From: Bacillota bacterium
GTDB taxonomy: Bacteria > Bacillota > Clostridia > Acetivibrionales > DTU013
Length of the DNA: 64,000 nt
Reading direction: 5' to 3'
Assembly (NCBI GenBank): GCA_023411645.1
Contig: JAEYON010000006.1
Span: 1-64,000 of the forward strand
Positions 16,935 to 25,693 of this stretch are shown one piece after another. A program made the position numbers and the translations under genes. The notes beneath the pieces are model-generated. The model was not told where the DNA came from and ran no database searches. It saw only the letters and a program-made list of their open reading frames with translations. Each line of letters starts with the position of its first letter. The first letter of the stretch is position 1.

Positions 16935-17558
16935 ATGACAAAAATCAAAATATGTGGGATTACACAGAGCGCTGAAATTGAATACCTTAACAAATATATA
17001 CCGGATTATGCAGGCTTCGTGTTTGCAAATAGCAAGCGCAGGGTGGCCGCTGAAAAGGCCGCCTTCCTATCAGCCAATCTGGCTCAAGAGATCAAAAAGG
17101 TCGGCGTTTTTGTTGATATGGAGCCTGCTGATGCCGCTATCATAGCTGCACAGGTAGGACTGGATGTCCTGCAGCTGCATGGTTCCGAAGACGAAGAATA
17201 TATTAAGACTCTCCGCCCGCTACTAAGGCGCGGAACTGAAATCTGGAAAGCCGTCAGAGTGTCATCTGATTTAGAGAATTATGGCTTTCCTGCAGCGCAA
17301 ACAGACAGAATACTTTTGGATTCCTATGTGCCTGGCAGCCCCGGAGGAACTGGCAAAACCTTTGACTGGACGCTGGCCTCCAGGTTTGATTCAGCATTAC
17401 CTGTCGTATTGGCAGGGGGCTTGAATGCGGATAATGTGAGGCAGGCCATAGAACAGGTACGGCCCTTTGCAGTCGACACAAGCAGCGGCGTCGAGAGCGA
17501 TGGAATCAAAAACGAATTTAAGCTGAAAGCATTCATTAAGGCAGTCAGACAAGAATAA
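16935..17558 (+). CDS. trpF: Phosphoribosylanthranilate isomerase
   Basis: Isomerises phosphoribosylanthranilate before ring closure by TrpC. The 207-residue barrel has the catalytic cysteine in KICGIT (Cys7), the general acid aspartate in RILLDSYVPG, the phosphate loops LAGGLNADN and VDTSSGVES. The operon ends here without trpB and trpA, so tryptophan synthase must be encoded elsewhere in the genome. I see no terminator in the 90 bases that follow, so read-through into the next gene is possible. Confidence 0.95.
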   Translation: MTKIKICGITQSAEIEYLNKYIPDYAGFVFANSKRRVAAEKAAFLSANLAQEIKKVGVFVDMEPADAAIIAAQVGLDVLQLHGSEDEEYIKTLRPLLRRGTEIWKAVRVSSDLENYGFPAAQTDRILLDSYVPGSPGGTGKTFDWTLASRFDSALPVVLAGGLNADNVRQAIEQVRPFAVDTSSGVESDGIKNEFKLKAFIKAVRQE

Positions 17559-17651
17559 GTAAGTTCAATAGCTTCCGGCCTTTTAGCAATTATTTGTGTT
17601 GCTTATTCAACATTGTGGTAATAATAGTAATAAAATTGTTTGAGGTTTGCT

Positions 17652-18935
17652 ATGAAAGAAAATGTAATAATTTCTGATGCTTCCAGATTTGAAACTGATG
17701 TACTAAAAGTCTCAGAGCCTGTAGTAGTTTACTTTTATTCGGACGACTGTCTCCCCTGTCTTACTTTCTCAGAGATCTTTGATCGGACCGCTGCTTCGTT
17801 GGGAGGAGTGATGCGGTTTGTAAAAGTATTCAGACCGCAAAACAGAGCCCTGTGCGAAGAATATGGAATAAGCTCCAGTCCAACGATAATTTTCTTCAAA
17901 GATGGCATTGAGGTTTGTATCAGGCTTACAGGTTATATAAACCATAATGAGTTCAAAGAAGCTATTGAGAAAGTCCTTCAGAGATCCTGCTCTCCGAAGC
18001 AGCGTTCTATAATACGCAGTGATGTCCTTATCATTGGCGCCGGCCCCTCGGGACTGACCGCTGCAATATACACGGCAAGAAGCCGTCTCAATACGGTAAT
18101 AATAGATTCAAATCTTCCTGGAGGCCAGGTCTTAACTACATTTCACGTGGCAAATTACCCCGGAACAAACGGCGCGATAAGAGGTTTGGATCTTGCCGAA
18201 AACATGAAGAAGCAGTCCCTCGATTTCGGAGCTCAGATTTACGACCTTCAACAGATAAAACAGATCGATCTGTCAGGAGAAGAAAAGTTCGCTAAGACAG
18301 ATCAAGCAGATTACTATGCAAAAAGCGTAATCATTGCGACAGGATCTGAGCCTCGTAAGCTCCCTGTCTCTGGCGAGCGCGAATTCAGAGGGCGCGGCGT
18401 ACATTACTGCGCAACCTGCGATGGAGCTTTGTACCAGGACGCGAATGTAGCCGTAGTTGGCGGCGGCATATCCGCATTGGAGGAAGCGGTGTTCCTGAGC
18501 CGTTATGCCCGGTCAGTTACCATCATCAACCGTTCAGATCGCTTTAAGGCCCCTGTGCTTTATACCGAGAGAACGTTGAAGAATCCTGCGATAACGGTTG
18601 TCTGGAATTCCGTGATTAAGGAGCTTAAAGGAGACGGCTTCCTGAAGACCATAACCCTGGAGGATGTTAAGACAGGTGAGCTAAGCGAGCTGGAAATCGA
18701 CGGCATATTTGTTTACATCGGAATGCAGCCAAACTCAGGGCTCTTCACCGGTCAGGTAAAGCTCTCAGAAAAAGGCTATATTTTGACAGATGAGAACATG
18801 TCAACAAACATTCCAGGTGTTTTTGCAGCCGGCGACGTGCGTGAGAAAGATATACGCCAGATATCTACTGCCGTAGGCGACGGCACTATCGCAGGAATAA
18901 TGGCAGAGAAGTATGTTAATAGCAATATAATATAA
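17652..18935 (+). CDS. Thioredoxin / thioredoxin reductase fusion protein
   Basis: A two-domain flavoprotein. Residues 1-110 form a thioredoxin fold with a CLPC redox centre (Cys33, Cys36) in place of the usual CGPC, and the cis-proline in SSPT. Residues 122-427 form a low-molecular-weight thioredoxin reductase: FAD-binding GAGPSG at 129-134, the redox pair CATC (Cys253, Cys256), NADPH-binding GGGISA at 270-275, and the C-terminal GVFAAGDVRE. The known Mycobacterium leprae fusion has the opposite domain order. The fusion should pass electrons from NADPH to its own thioredoxin domain. ATG at 17652 follows TTGAGG. It lies 93 bases behind trpF. Confidence 0.92.
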   Translation: MKENVIISDASRFETDVLKVSEPVVVYFYSDDCLPCLTFSEIFDRTAASLGGVMRFVKVFRPQNRALCEEYGISSSPTIIFFKDGIEVCIRLTGYINHNEFKEAIEKVLQRSCSPKQRSIIRSDVLIIGAGPSGLTAAIYTARSRLNTVIIDSNLPGGQVLTTFHVANYPGTNGAIRGLDLAENMKKQSLDFGAQIYDLQQIKQIDLSGEEKFAKTDQADYYAKSVIIATGSEPRKLPVSGEREFRGRGVHYCATCDGALYQDANVAVVGGGISALEEAVFLSRYARSVTIINRSDRFKAPVLYTERTLKNPAITVVWNSVIKELKGDGFLKTITLEDVKTGELSELEIDGIFVYIGMQPNSGLFTGQVKLSEKGYILTDENMSTNIPGVFAAGDVREKDIRQISTAVGDGTIAGIMAEKYVNSNII

Positions 18936-19065
18936 TGAACTATACGTCTCTTGTAGAGGCCCTTATTTCTGCTATTGAACAGAATCCATGATGGTGTGTA
19001 CAGTAACGGTAAAAAATAATATATTAATTATAAAAATATATTTGTGGAAAAGCAGGTGTCTTATT

Positions 19066-19074
19066 TGCTATAAT
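19066..19074 (+). promoter_or_regulatory. Extended -10 promoter before the cytidylate-kinase-like gene
   Basis: TGCTATAAT is an extended -10 element (TG at 19066-19067, TATAAT at 19069-19074). It lies 58 bases before the ATG at 19132. No good -35 is seen at the right distance, which extended -10 promoters tolerate. Confidence 0.5.
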
Positions 19075-19131
19075 CTCTGTAATAAATATGGATGTTCAGC
19101 GACATTCTACACATCAGAAGGAGCGTATGAC

Positions 19132-19695
19132 ATGAAAGATACCGGCGGCAGGATAAAAATATCGATCACTGGAGATCTCGGCAGCGGAAAATCCACCGTC
19201 TGCAGCCTCCTTAAAGAGCATTACGGCCTGAATGTATACTCCATCGGCCAGATTCAGCGATCATTAGCGATTAAATATAGTATGGATATATTGACCTTCA
19301 ATAAATATATGGAATCACACCCGGAGATTGACGAAGAAATTGATACCGAATTGACGTTAATTGGCAGACGGGATGAAGACATGGTGCTGGATTCAAGAAT
19401 GGCCTGGCATTTCGTACCGGACACATTCAAAGTATATTTATCTGTGGATCCTGATGAAGCAGCCCGCAGGGTTATAAACGATCAAAGAGGCTCAGTTGAG
19501 AAATATTCCTGCCTCGAAGCGGCAAAAGCAAGTCTGATCGAGCGCAAGAAAAGTGAGAACCTCCGGTATATTACCAAATATGGCGTAGATTGCTCCATTC
19601 CTGACAATTACGATCTGATCATTGACGCTACCTACATCTCACCGGCTGAGGTAGCCGAGGCAATCATGGAAGGATTCCGCCATAACGGCAAATGA
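19132..19695 (+). CDS. Cytidylate-kinase-like P-loop kinase
   Basis: A 187-residue nucleotide kinase fold with the P-loop GDLGSGKST near residues 14-22, a GQIQRSLA segment matching the NMP-binding helix of archaeal-type CMP kinases, DSRMAWHF near residue 85, and a C-terminal DATYISP. Proteins of this type are annotated as cytidylate-kinase-like or AAA-type kinases; a true CMP substrate is not proven. The ATG at 19132 follows AAGGAGCGT. Upstream in-frame codons back to 18988 lack a ribosome-binding site. Confidence 0.75.
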   Translation: MKDTGGRIKISITGDLGSGKSTVCSLLKEHYGLNVYSIGQIQRSLAIKYSMDILTFNKYMESHPEIDEEIDTELTLIGRRDEDMVLDSRMAWHFVPDTFKVYLSVDPDEAARRVINDQRGSVEKYSCLEAAKASLIERKKSENLRYITKYGVDCSIPDNYDLIIDATYISPAEVAEAIMEGFRHNGK

Positions 19696-19831
19696 ACACC
19701 TTCATTCTCAACTCGCCTAAAAACTTAATCCCTCAGAACCTGTAATAAAATTTATTATTTATCCTTTGTTCCCAACCAATAATCCCCTTCATATTATGTA
19801 ATACAAATTATGTAACTTGAAGGGTGATTGT

Positions 19832-20650
19832 ATGGGTTCTTTACGGGTTGGGGATGTTGTTACCCGAAAATCCTATGGCGGTGATATTCATTTTAGAATT
19901 GCTGATATAGCAAGCAAAACAAATGGCAGAATAACTTATATACTTAAAGGGATGATTTACAGAATCATGGCCGATTCAGAAGAGAACGATTTGGAATGGA
20001 GAAACCCCGAGGAGGTGCAACGGGAACTAAAGAGCAGATTATTAGCAGAAGGAATTCACCATATGTCCCGCGGTAATTCGCCGCTACAGCTGTTTCAAAG
20101 AGTCCGTGGTAAATCAGGAACAATACTTCATCTAGACTCCAGCGCCGAATTTCTGGAGATGTGCCAAAGCTACTACAGCGACGCTAAAATAAGGGCCTAT
20201 GGCCGCGTTATCCCGGAAAGCGAACAAGCCGGCAGTGTACGGGCTCTTCTGACAGCCACAAAGGCTGATATATTGATTGCTACAGGACACGACGGTTTGA
20301 AAAAAAACGCGGTCAAGATGAATTCGCTGGACAGCTATCGAAATTCACGTTACTTTATTCAAACAGCTCAAGCAGCAAGAAAATATGAGCCTTCATATGA
20401 TAAGCTATGCATTTTCTCAGGTGCCTGCCAATCATACTTTGAGGGGATTATGGATGGCGGAGCTAACTTTGCAAGCTCTCCGGGCAGAATATTGATTCAT
20501 GCACTGGATCCAGCAAAGGTAGGAGACAGAATTGCTCTGACTGACTCACGAGTTACTGTATCACCCAGTCAGGTCGCAAGGCTGACACAGTCAGGCAGTA
20601 AGGGCATCGGAGGAATTAAAACAAAAGGCCACTATATCCTGCAGAACTAG
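19832..20650 (+). CDS. yabG: Sporulation-specific protease YabG
   Basis: A cysteine protease (peptidase family U57) that trims spore coat and cortex proteins in the mother cell late in sporulation. The 272-residue protein starts with the family's short SH3-like N-terminus (LRVGDVVTRKSYGGDI) and carries ATGHDGLK near residue 145 and CIFSGACQSYFEG near residue 185. The ATG follows GAAGGGTGATT. A CATATTATG sequence about 40 bases upstream loosely resembles a sigma-K -10 element, the expected sigma factor, but I do not rate it as a firm promoter. Confidence 0.95.
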   Translation: MGSLRVGDVVTRKSYGGDIHFRIADIASKTNGRITYILKGMIYRIMADSEENDLEWRNPEEVQRELKSRLLAEGIHHMSRGNSPLQLFQRVRGKSGTILHLDSSAEFLEMCQSYYSDAKIRAYGRVIPESEQAGSVRALLTATKADILIATGHDGLKKNAVKMNSLDSYRNSRYFIQTAQAARKYEPSYDKLCIFSGACQSYFEGIMDGGANFASSPGRILIHALDPAKVGDRIALTDSRVTVSPSQVARLTQSGSKGIGGIKTKGHYILQN

Positions 20651-20749
20651 TCAACACAAAATGGATTGCTAAATGGACCAACCAAGATGAAAATGAAGCT
20701 CACAAAATAGATTAAACGCCATCAGCTTCGTTGAGCACACCACAAACAA

Positions 20750-20791
20750 GAAAAAAGGGGTGCGGCGGCAGGTCGTCTGCAACCGCATCCC
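20750..20791 (-). terminator. Terminator between yabG and the YcdB/SLH gene
   Basis: Arms GGGGTGCGG (20757-20765) and CCGCATCCC (20783-20791) form a hairpin. On the minus strand it is followed by six U, which ends the YcdB/SLH transcript. The plus-strand side has only a broken T-run, so it may work weakly for yabG as well. Confidence 0.75.
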
Positions 20792-20865
20792 TTACTTTTA
20801 TTTAGCGCTCTCCTTACCGATTACTTAGCTTCGATAATCAAAGCTTTTCTATGCATATCACCATA

Positions 20866-23037
20866 TCACGACTGTAAGTAATTGTATATCATCACCGCGG
20901 ATTCGCCTCTGGAAACATTCCTTGCCGGATTAAATTTAGCTCCGTCTCCATTTACGATACCAAGGCCTGCCGCAATAGCCACGTACCCTGTGAGGTCTGC
21001 GCTGATATCAGCCTTATCCGCAAACTTTATGTAGAAAATACCGCTGATGTCGGCCACTTTATCATATTTAAGCGCCCTGATGATATATTTAACAGCTTCT
21101 TCTCTGGTTACCGTCTGAGTTGGCTTCCATTCGCCATCCTTCACTATTCCCTCTCTTCGAAGGAATGTATACAAGTCGTCAATTTCTTTATCAATAGTCT
21201 TCTCGGAAATAACAGGCCCGTAATAGTTGAGCGTTTTTGAAAGAAGATTCATGAAATCAAGCTGTGTAATTGCTGCGCCAGGCTTAAATTCCTTGCCTTC
21301 CAGATAGATACCGTTATCGGCAAGCACCATGATCTGTTTTTCGGCAAAATGCCCCTTGATATCAGAGTACTCAACCTTTTTCGGTTCTTTATATTCAGTG
21401 CCGTCATAGTTCTGCAGTACACCGGTGTTAGCATCAATATAAAGCGGTTTATTCTGATTTAGCGCATAGGTCAGCAGCATTGATGCATTTTCAACTGAGG
21501 CCGGCGCATAAACCCTGTCTGCAACTTCCGGATATAGAAGCCTATATTCCAACCCAAGCCCTACTCTTTCAAAGAGACTTTCGTGTGCTGATTCCAGTCC
21601 GATTACCTTATCAACCGCAGGGAAGTCAAGTGTATACCAATTAAGGTTAAAGCTGTTGATGGTTCCGGACAGATTATCATAACTAATATGGATGCCGTTA
21701 TCCGGGAATGGGACTCCATTTATAATTCTAGTATACGTAAAATTATAGTTGTTTTGTAATTTATCTATAGGTAAGATCACATTTTCATCAACCGCCAGCT
21801 CATTATATTCCACGTCTTTCAGATACTGCGGGTAATACTCTTTCAAAAATGCGTCCATCTCCGCCTTGACTTTTGCCATGTCATTTTTAGGCTTTGCCCC
21901 TTCTTTATAGGGCATACCTCTGTAGAAGCTTGTTATCTCACTAGTCTTTGCATTGATAGATACGTTGATGTAATCATTGTAAGTATTATTTTCATCAGCC
22001 GGTTTGTTAAAATACAGCGACCAGGTATATTCATTTTTTTCAGACCAATTCGTGCCAAGATAGGAATCCTGCAGCTTATATCCGTCGGTAATGCCGAGGA
22101 ATTTCGCGGTGCGAGCGATCTTTTCGGCCTCTTTCTGAGAAATTAACTTGGCGGCATTTTGAACAGCTTCCAGTTCTTCAGGATTCAGCTGGATACCTCC
22201 CGCAGCCCTCTCAAGCTCGGCCTTTTGGTTAGAAAAGGTGACGTCTGCTGACCCATAATCGTTATAATAGTAATTGTTAAACAAGCGAACCCTTTCTCCT
22301 GTCAACGCGTCAACAACATAATTTGAATTGTTGTAAACGGGTACATATGAAAGGTAGGCGGTCATCACATCGTTCTTCATGGATGCTCTGTAGATCAGCC
22401 TGAGTCCCAGATTCTTTGCATAAGCCTCCTGCGCTTCTTTGAGCGATATAGACTTAGAAGCGGATGGAAAGACTACTTGATCGGTCCAGTTGCGCGAATA
22501 ATCCTGCAATTCGCCTGTGTCGCGGTTGACCGTTACATATACTCTGTCATTATAGAACGGTATTCCATTTACTACCCTGTAATAGTTGAAAAAATAGCTG
22601 GAATACAGGGAGTTGTCCTGGATGGCTTCCTGGTATTGAAGCTCCTTGGTCAGACCTGGTTCGATTATGTCTATGTACTCGTCTGCTTTTGCCTTTGCAT
22701 CCTGTCTGCTGATCTTGGGCAGCTTCTTTGTCTGTACATAATCGTACGGCGTGTATTTGTTGTAATTTACAATCATTCCGTTTTCATCAACAGATATGTT
22801 CATGTAAGTTGGATTAGACGTATCCTTGCTAGTGTAATTCAAATAAAACACCTTTTTGTTACCCGAAGTGCTGATGCTGGAAGAGAATTTATAGTCATCG
22901 GGTATCGAAAACTTAGTCCTTGCAACCTTGATAGCATTCTCAAGTCCTTCACTCATTTCCGCTGCGAACCCCTGCATAGGCAATGCCAGCGTGAAAATAA
23001 GAACAAACGATAAAATTAATGCAATTTTTGTTCTCAT
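20866..23037 (-). CDS. Secreted YcdB/YcdC-repeat protein with C-terminal SLH domains
   Basis: A 723-residue exported protein. A signal peptide (residues 1-26, ending near FAA) is followed by two YcdB/YcdC-type repeats, each containing an N-terminal region with PEPSY-like folds (KISRQDAKAKADEYI near residue 112; a similar pattern near residue 325), then S-layer homology segments from about 560 to the end (IKGHFAEKQIMVLADNGI, YVAIAAGLGIVNGDG, RGESAVMIYNYL). The SLH part should anchor it to secondary cell wall polymers. The function of the YcdB repeats is unknown. The ATG at 23037 has AAGGGG seven bases upstream. Confidence 0.85.
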   Translation of the reverse strand: MRTKIALILSFVLIFTLALPMQGFAAEMSEGLENAIKVARTKFSIPDDYKFSSSISTSGNKKVFYLNYTSKDTSNPTYMNISVDENGMIVNYNKYTPYDYVQTKKLPKISRQDAKAKADEYIDIIEPGLTKELQYQEAIQDNSLYSSYFFNYYRVVNGIPFYNDRVYVTVNRDTGELQDYSRNWTDQVVFPSASKSISLKEAQEAYAKNLGLRLIYRASMKNDVMTAYLSYVPVYNNSNYVVDALTGERVRLFNNYYYNDYGSADVTFSNQKAELERAAGGIQLNPEELEAVQNAAKLISQKEAEKIARTAKFLGITDGYKLQDSYLGTNWSEKNEYTWSLYFNKPADENNTYNDYINVSINAKTSEITSFYRGMPYKEGAKPKNDMAKVKAEMDAFLKEYYPQYLKDVEYNELAVDENVILPIDKLQNNYNFTYTRIINGVPFPDNGIHISYDNLSGTINSFNLNWYTLDFPAVDKVIGLESAHESLFERVGLGLEYRLLYPEVADRVYAPASVENASMLLTYALNQNKPLYIDANTGVLQNYDGTEYKEPKKVEYSDIKGHFAEKQIMVLADNGIYLEGKEFKPGAAITQLDFMNLLSKTLNYYGPVISEKTIDKEIDDLYTFLRREGIVKDGEWKPTQTVTREEAVKYIIRALKYDKVADISGIFYIKFADKADISADLTGYVAIAAGLGIVNGDGAKFNPARNVSRGESAVMIYNYLQS

Positions 23038-23222
23038 ATGGTTCAACCCCTTACTAATTATTTATGCTGCTCTTTCAAGCACCACAAAGCATTAGACTGG
23101 CCTTTAATAAATTAGTTCCATAATTTTCTTCTGTAATGTAATTGTAATATACTGATTTCAGGGCTTTGAGCCGCTGTTCAGCTATCATTGCCTGCGAGGA
23201 ATCAATCTGTTATCATATAGTT

Positions 23223-23942
23223 ATGATTGAATTCATCGTTGAAAATGAAGAAATTGAATTAAAAAATTATAACCCGGACGCCACGCTCTCACAACTATCT
23301 GAGTCACTGGAGGACTTCAGACTTGTCAGCGGCCTGAAAACATGCCAATGCAAGGGCTGTGGGCAATGCTGCTCTGATAATATCCCGGTATTGGGTCTGG
23401 ATATCCCTGTTTTGCTGGAAGGCCTTCACATTAGTTTTGAGCAGGCTGTACAAAGTATCCTTGTGCTGCCGGAAAAACCGGATTTAGCCTTCCGTCGTAA
23501 AGCAATCAGAGAAATGGCGCAGTCAGCCTCCATCACACATCTTGAAGCTGCCCTGCTTTTTGAGTATAACAATGCGGAACCAATCATCCTTACCAGAAAA
23601 GCCGGAAAGTATGATGTATCAGGTAAGGATAGACAGCTCGCTCAATCCTACTTTAATCAGGAGGCATGCTATTTCCTGGAGAACAATCTCTGCTCATACT
23701 ATACGGTCCGCCCATACAGCTGCGGATTGTATCTATGCAATATGGGTGTACGTCTGTCCTACCTTCAGGAGATGATCATACGTCAGGGCACATGGCATGC
23801 CTATTACAAGCTTGGTTGGATCGCGGAGGACGAGATTGCCCACAATCCCTTCCTGAAGGCCGACTCTTACGAAAAACTGCTTGTTGCAGACTTCGAATTC
23901 AAGCTGGAAAACACGCTGGACCAATTGTTTTTCTATTTTTGA
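23223..23942 (+). CDS. YkgJ-family cysteine-cluster protein
   Basis: A 239-residue protein of the Fe-S/zinc-cluster family UPF0153 (YkgJ). The N-terminal CQCKGCGQCC and the distal CSYYTVRPYSC provide the metal-binding cysteines, and CxxxxxRPxxC is the family hallmark. Function is unknown. The start is uncertain: ATG at 23223 fits the conserved region but its ribosome-binding site is poor. The 3' end overlaps the convergent glycosidase gene by ten bases. Confidence 0.75.
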   Translation: MIEFIVENEEIELKNYNPDATLSQLSESLEDFRLVSGLKTCQCKGCGQCCSDNIPVLGLDIPVLLEGLHISFEQAVQSILVLPEKPDLAFRRKAIREMAQSASITHLEAALLFEYNNAEPIILTRKAGKYDVSGKDRQLAQSYFNQEACYFLENNLCSYYTVRPYSCGLYLCNMGVRLSYLQEMIIRQGTWHAYYKLGWIAEDEIAHNPFLKADSYEKLLVADFEFKLENTLDQLFFYF

Positions 23943-25201
23943 AGCAGAACCAGAATCCCACCGGCCAGAGGCCTTTCTTCACCTTTATGAGAAGGACGGC
24001 TAACAAGCTTGCCCTCCACCAGCATCTCAGTGGAAGCGCCTCCATCCAGCATGGCCGCATCCTTTGCGCCGCAATAAATTAGATATTCCGCCAGCTCCTT
24101 ACCGGTAAACCCGGCACTGTAGCCCGGCTGCCTGCCATCCACAATAAGCAGAATAAGCGTTCCATCCTCTTTGATACCTACGGCAGTTCTCGGGTCACGG
24201 TTGGTCAAAACTCCCACCCAAGCATCTTTATCCTTTACTACCGCCGAATTATCTTTAACAAGCCAGCTTCCACACTCATACGCCTGAACATCTCCTGTCA
24301 TGTCCGGCTCATGGACAAGCCTTACGGAATCTCCCACCTTGATGGGGAGCTCAATTCCAATATACTTTTGAATATCAAAGAACGAAATCAACATCCCGTT
24401 GTCTGGAATGGAAGCCTCGCCTGTATAATCAGCAATCCTTGTTACCGTGCCGTTTTCAACGGTTGCGGTAATGTTTCGTGCCTGCGCGCGGTTATTCCGG
24501 CCGTAGACCGGTGTGTAAACCACCGTTTGTGTGCCCTTTGCGGGGAAATTTATATTGTCTATGTGAAGGATTCCCTCGGAACTGTAGCCTTCGGCTCCAT
24601 CGGCCTTATCGCCCTTACTGGTTATATTGGCCAAATCTGTCTGAGCACTCCTGTGAAACTCAACTGAAACCTCACTATTGATTTCGCGCAGCTCCGCCTT
24701 CCCATTCTCTATTATTAAGACCGGGTATTGCCCTGTTGATTTAGAAAAAAGCTCACCGTTTATCACGACCATTCCCGACGGCAAGCCAAACTCCCGGAAA
24801 AACCCGCCGTTGACGGCTGCATAAGCTTTTTTCCTTGTCGCCATCTCACTGAGCGATTCAAATCCATATATCAGATCATGGGATAACACAGGCTGAACCC
24901 TGACACCCGGTGCACCGGGGTCAATCTCAAGGATATGAATCTCCTGTTTCAGGCCGTTAATCGTCTCTGACCGATGTATATACTTCACAGGACTGACCTC
25001 GGGTTTAACCTGAATATCGTCTGTCCCGGGCGACTCTTCCTGGCTTTCGGGGGTCTGAGGCTCAGCCGGAGCTTCTTGACTGCCGCTCAATAAAAAATGC
25101 CCCACATACAACAACATGAGGGACATGATTCCTATCACCGCTACCATAATAATTCTCTTTGCTTTTTGTTTGTTTGCTTTATTATTTTCCGCTTTCTTCA
25201 C
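23933..25201 (-). CDS. Membrane-anchored phosphodiester glycosidase (NAGPA domain)
   Basis: A type II membrane protein. A basic cytoplasmic tail and one transmembrane helix (about residues 17-38) are followed by a Pro/Glu-rich linker and a NAGPA (phosphodiester glycosidase) domain with the hallmarks AAVNGGFF, NRDPRTAVG, LILLIVDGRQPGYS and AAMLDGGASTEM. These enzymes cut sugar-phosphodiester links; substrates in Bacillota may be wall polymers. Start choice is difficult, because the open frame extends far into the FlgJ-like gene. I prefer GTG at 25201, with AGGAAAGTGAG eight bases upstream and a 20-base overlap. GTG at 25213 is the alternative. Confidence 0.85.
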   Translation of the reverse strand: MKKAENNKANKQKAKRIIMVAVIGIMSLMLLYVGHFLLSGSQEAPAEPQTPESQEESPGTDDIQVKPEVSPVKYIHRSETINGLKQEIHILEIDPGAPGVRVQPVLSHDLIYGFESLSEMATRKKAYAAVNGGFFREFGLPSGMVVINGELFSKSTGQYPVLIIENGKAELREINSEVSVEFHRSAQTDLANITSKGDKADGAEGYSSEGILHIDNINFPAKGTQTVVYTPVYGRNNRAQARNITATVENGTVTRIADYTGEASIPDNGMLISFFDIQKYIGIELPIKVGDSVRLVHEPDMTGDVQAYECGSWLVKDNSAVVKDKDAWVGVLTNRDPRTAVGIKEDGTLILLIVDGRQPGYSAGFTGKELAEYLIYCGAKDAAMLDGGASTEMLVEGKLVSRPSHKGEERPLAGGILVLLQK

Positions 25202-25667
25202 CGAAGGGCTCACTTTCCTGTACTGCTTCAGTTCGTATGGATTCCGTGTGTATCTCTTCTGTCCGTGCCGCCTCTCCTTGTACCTCTTCTGCCTTCGCCG
25301 CGGCGGGAACCACTTTACCGTATTGCCTGGACAACTGCTTGTAAAGAGATTCCGCAAGTCCCAGTGTCCCTGTTTGCGAAGCCTTCTTCATAAGCTCTTC
25401 ATCCTGCATGGACTCAAAAATCTCAGTTCCCGGATCTTTCTCTATCAGGTCGGATTTAATAACAGTCGCCTTCATCTGCTTGTATAACATGTCCAGCATA
25501 ATAGCTTCGAACTCCTGACATACTGCCTTCAGTTCCTTGTCGTCACTGCTTTGCGACGCCGCTTCCAGACGCTTGGCAAAGCTGTCGTCAGATGCCTGGG
25601 TCACATAATTCGTTGCACTGTTCGAATATCCATTAATCAAATTTGAACTGACCTTGCTTATATCCAT
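25182..25667 (-). CDS. flgJ: FlgJ-like flagellar rod-binding protein
   Basis: A 161-residue protein with the N-terminal rod-binding domain of FlgJ (KAVCQEFEAIMLDMLYKQMK, then MQDEELMKKASQTGTLGLAESLYKQL), which helps assemble the flagellar rod. It lacks the muramidase domain of proteobacterial FlgJ, as is normal in Gram-positive bacteria. The tail after residue 115 is Ala/Glu/Thr-rich and poorly conserved. It lies 26 bases behind flhP, so rod assembly genes are together. Confidence 0.88.
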   Translation of the reverse strand: MDISKVSSNLINGYSNSATNYVTQASDDSFAKRLEAASQSSDDKELKAVCQEFEAIMLDMLYKQMKATVIKSDLIEKDPGTEIFESMQDEELMKKASQTGTLGLAESLYKQLSRQYGKVVPAAAKAEEVQGEAARTEEIHTESIRTEAVQESEPFGEESGK

Positions 25668-25693
25668 TTATTTGATCCCTCTATATTATTCTA

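Noticed and set aside
23666..24082. Plus-strand open frame across the 3' ends of the YkgJ-type and glycosidase genes
   Set aside because: It runs in another frame through both recognised genes and has no ribosome-binding site or family resemblance.
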